Shown here in pieces: positions 1 through 8,000 of a stretch of DNA of 13,677 bases; position 1 is the stretch's first letter; each line of letters starts with the position of its first letter. The translations under genes were made by a program, and so were the position numbers. A model generated the notes under the pieces. It ran no database searches, was not told the origin of the DNA, and saw nothing but the letters and a program-made list of their open reading frames with translations. Origin of the DNA: Suilimivivens sp964393865 (lineage in GTDB: Bacteria; Bacillota; Clostridia; Lachnospirales; Lachnospiraceae); NCBI GenBank assembly GCA_964393865.1, contig CAYMUW010000057.1:1-13677 (forward strand), in the 5' to 3' direction.

Positions 1-151
1 TGGTATCTTCCCTGCTTTCCGGTGTTTCCACTTCCGTATCGGCATTTAAGGTAAGAATGGAGGAAGGGGCAGGTTTCCTCACAGGGGGTTCCGGTTTTGC
101 TACAGGGGCGGAAACCTTCGTTTTTCTCTTTCTGGGAGGGGGAATCTTCCT
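1..151 (-). CDS. possible partial open frame at left edge, start unclear
   Basis: On the minus strand one frame is open from just after a TGA (152-154) to the window edge. It reads as a Pro/Lys/Arg-rich stretch (for example KPEPPVRKP) followed by a more acidic one (NADTEVETPE), as in a linker or low-complexity N-terminus. There is no ATG, GTG or TTG with a ribosome binding site near its beginning; the first in-frame GTG is at 80-82. A different frame immediately upstream (about 150-228) is also open and would join it smoothly after a one-base change, so a frameshifted or mis-assembled gene start is possible. I do not recognise a family. It could equally be chance open sequence. Confidence 0.25.
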
Positions 152-232
152 TCAGGAGCATTGTTGGCAGCGCCGCTTCCGTTTAATTTCCCAATAAATC
201 GCAATGCTGTGCCAGTTTGCGTAATTTATGCG

Positions 233-257
233 CCAATTTGGTGCCAGAGGAAATTGG
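233..257. promoter_or_regulatory. inverted repeat upstream of the rep promoter
   Basis: CCAATTT (233-239) and AAATTGG (251-257) form an inverted repeat with an 11-nt spacer. The left arm overlaps an imperfect palindrome, GCGCCAATTTGGTGC, centred near 237 (12 of 15 positions symmetric). It lies about 35 bp upstream of the rep -35 box, so it could be an operator for the initiator or another regulator. The role is inferred only from position and symmetry. Confidence 0.25.
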
Positions 258-290
258 GTGGTAAAAATCCTAAACCCTTAAACTCTTTCT

Positions 291-319
291 TTGCCTTTTT
301 TCTTTTTCTGCGTTATAAT
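291..319 (+). promoter_or_regulatory. sigmaA-type promoter of the replication initiator gene
   Basis: The -35 element TTGCCT is at 291-296 and a perfect -10 element TATAAT at 314-319, separated by 17 bp. Transcription would begin around 326, leaving a leader of about 34 nt with the AAGGAGG ribosome binding site at 348-354. The match is strong in the -10 box and moderate in the -35 box. Confidence 0.65.
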
Positions 320-359
320 TACACATATGAATCTTTGGTAATATCATAAGGAGGTACCT

Positions 360-1811
360 ATGGCATACCCTAAACAGCTGATATCGTCCCTTGCAGACAA
401 GCTTAATGAGACCTTGGTTAATTTCTTTGAAATAGAGCATTTAAAAATATTCCCGATTTACAGTAGCTTAAATGACCTGATTGCTGACACGTTATGGGAA
501 TATGTTAAAGAGGAAACAGGCAAGTCAGAGTTAAAATCTATCTACGGTGTACAAGTAAAAATGCGCCGTCAGAAAAAAAACCGCTGGCTGAAGGCGCAGC
601 AGGAAAATATTGAAAAATATGAGATAACGAACAAAAAGCATCCGTTTTATACCATCTATCATAATTTTGATATCCTCCCCGGCCACACTTTCCTGAAATT
701 ATATGATGCCAAAGATGTAGAATCGACTATTGAAAAGTACAATGCCGATATAAAGAAATGGACTGAAAACGATAAATCATTACTGATTGAATATCCTCTC
801 ATTTCCGATAAGACTAAAAAACAGATCCTATCCTCTTTCCAGATTGATCTGATAATTAACCTGATTGACATCATCATTGTTTATTGGGATGGAAATATAG
901 AGGCCTATTTTGCAAAAAAGCCTGAAATTTTATTGGATACGCCTTTTTTTGCACCAAACCGCTATTCGGTTCCTCTCCACAAATCTATTGGTTCCTATAC
1001 TGCAGATCTGATTAGCTTTGATGCAGAAAATACGGTGTTCCAAATGCTCGTAAGCGGTGACTCTGAGCATATCGAGGATCAGCAGAAGCTTAAGGTATTT
1101 GATTCTAAAGATAACCAGATTCTTCTGACGCTGATTAATAACATTAAATTGGACTTTTACGAAAGCAGGGCTATAACTATCGAAATCGGGACGCTTGCAA
1201 AAGCCCTGAACAGCCGCCCAAACAAACGTTGTTATGAAGATGTTAAAGCAAGGCTCCATACAATGGCCGGAACCACGTTTCGTTTATATAATAAAGATAA
1301 TCCCGAAGAAGCTTTGCTTACCTTTAATTTCTTTGACAATGTGATGACGCCGGAAAAAGACGGCAAGGAATATGCCATCGTTACATTTGGCAATATACTT
1401 TTCGATGCAGTGGCAAAAAAACAGATGATTGCCGTTACTGCCAGCAGTTATAATTCGCTGGAACTTGACTTGAGCAGGCTTTTGTACCACAACCTTCAAA
1501 AAGAACGCATTACGCTGTCCTCATCCTCCATTCCCGATGAGAATGGGTATCTGGTAAAGAGTTATGACTACTCCTATTTTCAGAGGATCATACTCTTTAA
1601 AAAAAGGAAAAAAGCAGATAATATTTTATTGATAAAGCAGACGTTGGAAGAATTTGTACAGAAAAAAATAGCACTCGCCAGATATGAGTATCAGCAGAAC
1701 AAGGGTTCTTTTACCTTATATTATTTTAATCTTACGGATGATGAAAAATCGGACCTCGTTCCCAAAACCGGAAACGATAACCAGATAGAACTATTGGATA
1801 TTTTGGAATAA
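360..1811 (+). CDS. iteron-type plasmid replication initiator (winged-helix Rep)
   Basis: This 483-residue protein starts at an ATG with AAGGAGG at 348-354. Residues from about 243 on resemble tandem winged-helix initiators of the TrfA/RepA type: a helix (VFDSKDNQILLTLINN), an HTH-like segment with ELAKAL-style spacing (IGTLAKALNSR), then FNFFDNV and a second winged helix opening with the LDLSRLLYHNL helix typical of such Reps. About 240 N-terminal residues are not recognised and may carry a family-specific domain. Such proteins bind direct repeats at the origin, melt the DNA and recruit helicase. The dense field of 19-bp direct repeats directly downstream fits this role. It is a monocistronic unit with its own promoter and terminator. 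The family call rests on remembered pattern, not a search. Confidence 0.7.
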   Translation: MAYPKQLISSLADKLNETLVNFFEIEHLKIFPIYSSLNDLIADTLWEYVKEETGKSELKSIYGVQVKMRRQKKNRWLKAQQENIEKYEITNKKHPFYTIYHNFDILPGHTFLKLYDAKDVESTIEKYNADIKKWTENDKSLLIEYPLISDKTKKQILSSFQIDLIINLIDIIIVYWDGNIEAYFAKKPEILLDTPFFAPNRYSVPLHKSIGSYTADLISFDAENTVFQMLVSGDSEHIEDQQKLKVFDSKDNQILLTLINNIKLDFYESRAITIEIGTLAKALNSRPNKRCYEDVKARLHTMAGTTFRLYNKDNPEEALLTFNFFDNVMTPEKDGKEYAIVTFGNILFDAVAKKQMIAVTASSYNSLELDLSRLLYHNLQKERITLSSSSIPDENGYLVKSYDYSYFQRIILFKKRKKADNILLIKQTLEEFVQKKIALARYEYQQNKGSFTLYYFNLTDDEKSDLVPKTGNDNQIELLDILE

Positions 1812-1826
1812 ATTTATATTCTCTTT

Positions 1827-1856
1827 AAGGGAGCTTTCGGTCAAGCTCCCTTTTTT
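1827..1856 (+). terminator. rho-independent terminator of the rep gene
   Basis: GGGAGCTT (1829-1836) and AAGCTCCC (1843-1850) form a perfect 8-bp stem with a 6-nt loop, directly followed by six T. Two further A-T pairs can extend the stem. It begins 15 nt after the rep stop codon and closes that unit before the iteron region. Confidence 0.9.
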
Positions 1857-2006
1857 GCTCCTTCCGTCTACTGTGTTAAAACACGCTCCATAATATAATA
1901 ACCTGCTATCCCGACAACTTCTCTACCGGATAAACATACATCAAATCTACCAATTATTGCACTTATATTTTTTTAAGTTTATACAATCATGCTTTTCTGA
2001 TAAATA

Positions 2007-3168
2007 TGATACCATTTTTTTCGCTATATTTATATTTTATGATATTTTTTTACTTTTTTTGATAAAATGATACCTTTTTTTCACCTTTTTTCATTTTTAA
2101 GTGATTGACCTATTTAGTCAATATTTTGAAATAAAGAAACAACTCAAATAATCATCATTTTGATGCTTCTTTTTTCGCCTTTTTTTACTTTTCGTATCCT
2201 TTATAAAGACTTTTTGCGATATTGGTAAAAATGATACCTTTTTTTTCGCCTTTTTTGCTGTTATATATTTCAGTCCAAATTAGTCAATCATCATATCTTG
2301 TCTCTTTAGTGCCTTTTTGATACCCTTTTCTTCGCCTTTTTTGCTGTTTTTCTTCTATATGCCATTTCCAATATTATTTGATACCCTTTTCTTCGCCAAA
2401 TTGTTATGAATTTGGAGGAAACTGTCCATTCAAATTCATCCAAAACCGCCTTACAGCTAGATATTGCAGAAAATGATACCTTTTTTTTCGCCTTTTATGA
2501 ATATGGCAGATATCATACACAGCTTGCCCGGAATCTAACCACGCTGCCTGATCTGATTGCTTAACAGCTTTCATTTTTTTTAATGATTTGCCGTCCCTGC
2601 ATAATACTATTAAAATTGTATTTTTTTTACATTTATTTACAAATTATAATATTTTGAGAAAAAATGATACCTTTTTTTTCGCCTTTTTCTTAGGCATCAT
2701 TTTTTTGTCCCTTTTAAGATGCTTTTTAACGCATTCTGAACGCATTAGATAACAAAATTGATACTCTTTTTTTCGCCATATATGATTTTTTATGCCATAT
2801 TCTTCGCCTATTTAAGTGAAAAGGAAAAATGATACCTTTTTTTTCGCCTTTTTTATCAGAAAATCTGGATAAGAAAAATTTTTTTGCTTCCGCAAAAAGC
2901 TAATCCCGATATTTTACTGCCCTTTTTGATGCTATATTTTTCGCCTTTTCCCTACTTGTGTATTCTCTTTTGGAGAAAAATCAGTTTTTGATACCTATTC
3001 TTTCGACTAAAAAATTTCAAAAAAATTTTTTTGCTAACATTTCTTTCCTCAAAACGGCTTAAATCATTTGTTTTCGGAAAATGATATCCTTTTTTTCGCC
3101 GGTTTTGTATTGACCGTAAAACCGCTATAATTGTATGTTTTTTCATGTTTGATACTTTTTTTTTCGCC
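2007..3168 (+). repeat. field of 19-bp iterons, candidate replication origin
   Basis: Direct repeats with consensus TGATACCTTTTTTTTCGCC start at 2007, 2068, 2161, 2232, 2318, 2379, 2474, 2665, 2759, 2830, 2927, 2989, 3082 and 3150. All are in one orientation and exactly 19 bp, except the copy at 2068 (18 bp, ending CACC). Another decayed copy is at 2790-2808. Perfect copies are at 2232, 2474, 2665 and 2830. Many are flanked by AAAA on the left and further T on the right. Start-to-start distances fall mainly in two groups, 61-71 and 86-97 bp, with one double gap of 191. The TGATACC and CGCC ends vary less than the centre, which stays pyrimidine-rich. The region is very AT-rich and holds no credible gene. 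By analogy with iteron plasmids it should bind the upstream Rep; a centromere-like role is the alternative. An inverted pair ATTGAC/GTCAAT lies at 2104-2122, with TTAGTCAAT repeated at 2280-2288. Nothing else was seen in 1861-2006. Confidence 0.85.
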
Positions 3169-3180
3169 TTTTTGGTAAGA

Positions 3181-3209
3181 TTTACAATTCCTTCAAAACC
3201 ATCTATAAT
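3181..3209 (+). promoter_or_regulatory. sigmaA-type promoter for the Cys-rich HTH gene
   Basis: TTTACA (3181-3186) and TATAAT (3204-3209) are separated by exactly 17 bp. The -35 begins 12 bp after the last iteron (3150-3168), so occupation of the iterons could affect transcription. The predicted start near 3216 lies downstream of the in-frame ATGs at 3145 and 3208, so those codons would not be in this transcript. Confidence 0.7.
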
Positions 3210-3294
3210 GCAATTTGAGAATACAATATCATGTATCTGCTTTATAAATAAATACAATATCTATTCCAACATAGATATAGAAAGGAACACTGCT

Positions 3295-4512
3295 TTGGAA
3301 CTGAACAGCTATGCACGTATCGGTAAGGCGGTCATTACAAAAGCAATCGGCCTGCAGAAGAATTATAAAGAAGTTTATGAAAAAAAAGAAGACAAGCTGA
3401 ATGAGGATAAGTCCGGATGCCATGATTGTGAAGTATGTAAGCTAAAATGCCAGTTTTCCGCATTGGGTCTTCCAGAAGCCTGCTCCGTGCTGCAGGAGCA
3501 GTGCAAAACATGCTCTCAGGCGGTATGGGAAACTTCTTACACCACTCATATTGAATATATCAATGAGAAAAACCGTTATGGCTACCAGCCAACACTAAAA
3601 ACCAACGCTATCAAGCTCTTTATTACATATCACTTCCTGCAGCCGGATGCGCTTGGATTTATCAAGAATGTAAGCATCAAGGAACTTGCCGGCCTTCTTG
3701 ACTGTACTCCTGCCACGATCCGTTTCAGTAACGATGTTCTGAGTTCCTATGGATACTGCTGCTTTTGCAGCTCCGGCATTGATGATAACCATATCAATGT
3801 GCTCTTACCTGAATATAAAAATTATCATAAGCCTGCAAGCGAAGGCGGCCGGGGATATCTTAATCTGTCAAGTGATATGCTCTCCGAGCTGTTGTCAATT
3901 GACCGTCTGAACACGCTCCGCCTGACCGTAAAGGGGATACTTGAAGTTGATAACGCTTCCATTTATGATGTCTCAAACCCGGATTTAACCAATGTTACGT
4001 CATCTTTTGATAAATTGCGTGGTTTTCTCCCGTCCTATTGTAAGCCGAATGTGATCCGGAAGGCGCTGGAACAAGGCGATGCCATTTTCCAGTATTCCTT
4101 TTCAGACAATACAGTAACCTTCCGTATGAAGGAAGAGTACTCAAAAAAGAATATGCGTAAGGCTATGCTTTTAGAAAGCAAACAGGAGATCATGAACCAT
4201 GTTGACTGTCTCAATGATGTTCTGGAGCTTGCGGGCGACAAGGAGCTTTCCGCTGATGAAGACCGCACACAGGCGCTCCTTACCATGTTCTCCATTGGTT
4301 CGTTCTCAAAGTATCCTTCGCTGATACTGACTAATGACGATTATACTGACCTGGCATCCATGTGCGTTCAGTATAATATGAACATGGTAAAACAGGCGAT
4401 CTCATCCATATATAATGACTACATAGCAAGACATATTTCGGTAGAATCTTTTGGTGCCTTAACCCGGTCTTATATCCGCAAAATGTCCTTTTTCAATATT
4501 TCCGCTTCATAA
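3295..4512 (+). CDS. Cys-rich helix-turn-helix protein, possible replication or copy-control factor
   Basis: I choose the TTG at 3295, giving 405 residues. It has AAAGGA at 3281-3286 with 8-nt spacing and lies downstream of the promoter at 3181-3209. The longer ATG version (3145) would translate an iteron, and the ATG at 3208 overlaps the -10 box. Residues 42-73 hold seven cysteines (C42-x2-C45-x2-C48-x3-C52, then C63, C70-x2-C73), suggesting zinc or Fe-S binding. Residues about 125-155 (IKELAGLLDCTPATIRFSND) look like a helix-turn-helix. The middle and C-terminus (AISSIYNDYIARH, LTRSYIRKM) look alpha-helical and loosely recall DnaD-like tails, but I claim no homology. No signal peptide or membrane segment is seen. 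It lies between the two repeat arrays, so DNA binding at one of them is a reasonable guess. The family is unrecognised. Confidence 0.75.
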   Translation: MELNSYARIGKAVITKAIGLQKNYKEVYEKKEDKLNEDKSGCHDCEVCKLKCQFSALGLPEACSVLQEQCKTCSQAVWETSYTTHIEYINEKNRYGYQPTLKTNAIKLFITYHFLQPDALGFIKNVSIKELAGLLDCTPATIRFSNDVLSSYGYCCFCSSGIDDNHINVLLPEYKNYHKPASEGGRGYLNLSSDMLSELLSIDRLNTLRLTVKGILEVDNASIYDVSNPDLTNVTSSFDKLRGFLPSYCKPNVIRKALEQGDAIFQYSFSDNTVTFRMKEEYSKKNMRKAMLLESKQEIMNHVDCLNDVLELAGDKELSADEDRTQALLTMFSIGSFSKYPSLILTNDDYTDLASMCVQYNMNMVKQAISSIYNDYIARHISVESFGALTRSYIRKMSFFNISAS

Positions 4513-4536
4513 GGGGCTTTTTTGTCGTGCCCTTTT
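4510..4536 (+). terminator. weak terminator-like hairpin after the HTH gene
   Basis: AAGGG (plus a bulged G and C) just after the stop codon can pair with GCCCTT about 17 nt later, followed by a T-rich run. The stem is only 5-6 bp with a bulge, so this is a weak candidate. A long T-rich stretch and a perfect 10-bp palindrome, AGAATATTCT (4550-4559), follow. Confidence 0.35.
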
Positions 4537-4618
4537 TTCTGTTTTTTTAAGAATATTCTGAATTTTTCATGATTTTTCCTGTTATTTTGTTCAATTTAGT
4601 CCTTGTCACCGGAAATAA

Positions 4619-4775
4619 GTTTTCCACATTTAAAAAAATTTCATCCACACTGCAGTTCTTTTAATCCCTTTCTGTTCTGTTTTCATCCACATTATACAAC
4701 TTTTCATCCATCTTCAAAAACTATTCATCTACATCTATCCTATTTTGATCCTCTGTCTGTGGATTTTCTTCCACT
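4619..4775. repeat. eight DnaA-box-like repeats phased at exactly 21 bp
   Basis: Ten-base units start at 4619, 4640, 4661, 4682, 4703, 4724, 4745 and 4766, each exactly 21 bp from the next. Best consensus is TTCATCCACA. In order they are GTTTTCCACA, TTCATCCACA, TTAATCCCTT, TTCATCCACA, TTCATCCATC, TTCATCTACA, TTGATCCTCT and TTCTTCCACT. The best units contain TCATCCACA or TTTTCCACA, one mismatch from the DnaA box TTATCCACA. Twenty-one bp is two helical turns, so all units face one side of the DNA. The array lies between the 3' ends of two convergent genes, where no promoter is needed. That favours an origin or partition site over a transcriptional operator. It is different in sequence, length and phasing from the 19-bp iterons. 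Confidence 0.75.
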
Positions 4776-4852
4776 TTTTTCTAACCATTTCCTCTGAAAA
4801 TTCCGTTATTCGTTGATTTTACGGGATTCTTGAGACATTCATTTACCAATTA

Positions 4853-4887
4853 CTGTTTAATACCTGTTTTAATATCTGTTTTAATAT
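4853..4887 (+). repeat. triple 11/12-bp AT-rich tandem repeat
   Basis: CTGTTTAATAC (4853-4863) is followed without gap by two identical units CTGTTTTAATAT (4864-4875 and 4876-4887). The tract is AT-rich and lies about 80 bp from the 21-bp phased array. It could be an unwinding element or a short binding array. The rest of the 4513-5045 gap, outside this tract, the phased array and the terminators, shows only T-rich sequence without a supported gene. Confidence 0.6.
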
Positions 4888-4999
4888 ATGATAAAGAATG
4901 GATAAAATGACAGCCTCCCCATCTACTTATATCTTTCTGTATGATGAAGAGAACCTATAGACAGCTATTATTATATATCTGTTTTTCATTTTATACAAT

Positions 5000-5032
5000 A
5001 AAAAAGTACGGGAGCTGTCATCCAACTCCCGT
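5000..5032 (-). terminator. rho-independent terminator of dnaE and its operon
   Basis: On the minus strand ACGGGAG (5032-5026) and CTCCCGT (5014-5008) form a 7-bp GC-rich stem with an 11-nt loop. Two bases later a run of T follows (plus-strand A run 5000-5005). The structure starts 13 nt after the dnaE stop codon. Confidence 0.8.
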
Positions 5033-5045
5033 GTAAACCGTTAAA

Positions 5046-8000
5046 TTATCTAAGCCTTACATTTTCCTGTCCCAATAAACCGCATAAAGAATTCCAGGAT
5101 TCCTCATTTACCATCAAATGGTCCGTATCCAGGCATTTGACCTGCCGGGTATTCTTTAGATAAATCTTTATCTCGGCATTGCCCTTATAGTTTGCGTATA
5201 CCTGCTCCAGTGTACGGTTAAGTTTTTCATATATCTGTATATTAGGGAACTGGAGCCATACTTCGGAAATGGAATCATTTATGGGCGTCATTTTTTTAAA
5301 AATAAGCGTTGCGTTCTTTTCCTCCTCTTCCTTTACTGTCCCGGTAAAAAATACCTTTTCCCCTTCTTTCAATTTATTACGATAGCTTTCATACTCCTGC
5401 GGAAAGACAACCACATCTATGCTGCCGACCAGATCTTCCAGTGTAACGATTGCCATTTTCTTCTTTTGGCGTGTCTGCTTTTCTGTCACTGAGGATATGA
5501 TCCCGCCGATTGTGACAGTTTTGCCGTCTTCCAGCGGGAAGTTTCCTTCTGACTGCTGGAAATCGGTGCTTTTTGCTGTCACGCCGGATATCCACTGCAG
5601 ATAAACTTCATCCAGCGGGTGACCGCTCAGGTAGATGCCGAGCACTTCCTTTTCGTATGAGAGCAGCACAGAAAGCGGAAATTCCTCTTCCGATGCCTTT
5701 TTTTGGACCGCAAACAGGTCGAACAGCGGAGTCTGTCCTGCCATTCCGTTCTTTTTTTCATAGCTGATCCTGTTTAAGATTTCCGGATAATGCTCCATCA
5801 TATGTTTTCTTGTGTGCCCGAAACAGTCCATTGCGCCTGCCTTTATCAATGCTTCTACCGTTCTTTTGTTGAACGTACTGTAGCCGCTCATGCGGGAGAG
5901 AAAATCTTTCATATCCTGGAAAGGCTTTTTTGACCGTTCTGAACAGAGATCCAGGACACAGTTGTCGCCAACGTCCCGGATAGAGGCAAGGGAATAGACA
6001 ATAGCGTTTCGCCTGACGGTAAAATCCATGTTTCCGCAAGAGACATCGGGTTTTGTTATAGGGATGGACTGCTGGCGGCTTAAAAGCAGGTAATCTGCCG
6101 TTTTTCCCGCATCGCTTCGTACGGAGCTCATGAGTGCAGCGAGGAATTCAGCGGGATAATAATATTTGAGATAGGCTGTCTGATAGGCTACCACCGCATA
6201 AGTCGTTGCATGGGACTTATTGAAAGCGTATTTGGCAAAGTCGATCATCTGGTCGTAGACCCTGTTTGCTGCATCCTCCGAAATTCCGTTGCTGATGCAG
6301 CCTTTGACGTTCTCATTGCCAAAAAGAAACACCTGCCTTTCCTCCTCCATGACCTTGCTTTTTTTCTTAGACATCGCACGCCTTACCAGGTCTGCCCGGC
6401 CGTAGTTATAACCGGCCAATGCCCGGACAATCTGCATTACCTGTTCCTGATAGATGATACATCCGTAAGTAGGATCGAGAATTTCCTTAAGCTGCGGAAT
6501 CTCGTAGTTGATGCCTGCCGGATCTGCTTTTCCGCTGATATATTTGGGGATGAAATCCATAGGCCCCGGACGGTAAAGCGATATGCCGGCAATCAGGTCT
6601 TCCAGGTTCTGCGGCTTTAACTGGCGCATAAAGCTCTTCATGCCGCTGCTTTCCAGCTGGAATATGCCATCTGTGCTGCCTGTGCTGATATACTGGAAAA
6701 CAGCAGCGTCCTTATAATCAAATGTGACTTCTGTATTAAAATTGTGTTTTACGGCATCTTTGGCCTTTTGTATTACCGTCAATGTCCGCAATCCCAGAAA
6801 ATCCATTTTTAATAAGCCGAGTTCCTCCAGTGTAGTCATAACAAACTGTGTTGTCAAAGCACCTTCACTGGAAATGCACACCGGCACGAAAGCAGAAACT
6901 TCTTTCGGACAAATAACAACACCTGCAGCATGTGTAGATGTGTGCCGCGGAAGCCCTTCAAGGCACTTGGAAATGTCGATAAGCCTCCGTATGGCGTCAT
7001 TGCCCTCATACTTTTTCTTAAGTTCAGGAACGTCTGCAAGGGCGCTGTCAAGCGTGGTTTTTGCATCCGATGGGATGAGCTGGCTTATCTGGGATACCGT
7101 TGAAGACGGTATCCCGAGTACGCGTCCCACGTCACGGATTACGCCTTTGGCAGCAAGCGTACCGAAGGTAACAATCTGCGCGACCTGATCCTTGCCGTAT
7201 TTTGATACAACGTAGTCGATGACCTCATGGCGCCTTTCATAGCAGAAGTCAATATCAATATCGGGCATCGTAACACGTTCCGGATTGAGAAAGCGCTCAA
7301 AAAGCAGGTTATATTTCTTCGGGTCAACCTCTGTGATTTTTAAGCAGTAGGCGACAAGGCTGCCTGCAGCGGAACCGCGGCCGGGACCGACCGGTATGCC
7401 GTTTTCTTTGGCAAAGTTGATAAAATCCCATGTAATCAGGAAGTAATCGACGAAACCCATCTTTCGGATTGTATTAAGCTCGTAAGAAAGGCTGTCCTCG
7501 TGATCCTTATAGCAGCCGGGATAGCGTTCCATCAGTCCGTCCCGGCACAGCTTGTTTAAGTATCCCCACGAATCGTATCCTTCCGGCGGCTCAAATTTAG
7601 GCAGATGGTAATGATTAAAAGTAAATTCGACCTGACAGCGGCTTGCTATCTTTTCTGTATTTTCCAGTGCTTCAGGAATTTCGGGAAAGAGCTGGTACAT
7701 TTCTTCCGGTGATTTTACATAGTACTGGTCTCCTTCATAGCGCAGGCGGTCTTTGTCAGTAAGCAGTTTTTTAGTCTGTATGCACAAAAGGACGTCATGC
7801 GCTTCGGCATCCTCTTTTCTGGTATAATGCACGTCATTTGTAGCAACCAGAGGAAGCCCCAGTTCATTATGCATACGTATTAGTTCCTGATTGACTTTTT
7901 TCTGATCGGGAATGCCGTGGTCCTGCAGTTCTAAAAAGTAATTTTCGCTTCCAAAGAGCGACTGATATCGCAGCGCGGTTTCACAGGCCCCCTTGTAATT

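Noticed and set aside
3110..3131. Second promoter TTGACC/TATAAT near the last iteron
   Set aside because: The spacer is only 10 bp and no good -35 exists at 16-18 bp.
2007..3168. CRISPR array
   Set aside because: Repeats are only 19 bp and imperfect, gaps vary from about 40 to 170 bp, and there are no cas genes. Iterons fit better.
2952..3257. 101-residue minus-strand open frame across the iterons
   Set aside because: Lys-rich parts such as KKAKKKVS are the reverse translation of the iteron T tracts. There is no ribosome binding site or recognisable domain.
4603..4797. 64-residue plus-strand frame with FHPH-type heptapeptide periodicity
   Set aside because: The periodicity is what a 21-bp DNA repeat gives in any frame. 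It begins with TTG without a ribosome binding site and is low complexity. It stays the main alternative explanation for the 21-bp period.
6210..7188. Plus-strand open frames of 136 and 154 residues inside dnaE
   Set aside because: They are antisense shadows of a strongly conserved polymerase gene with no motifs of their own.
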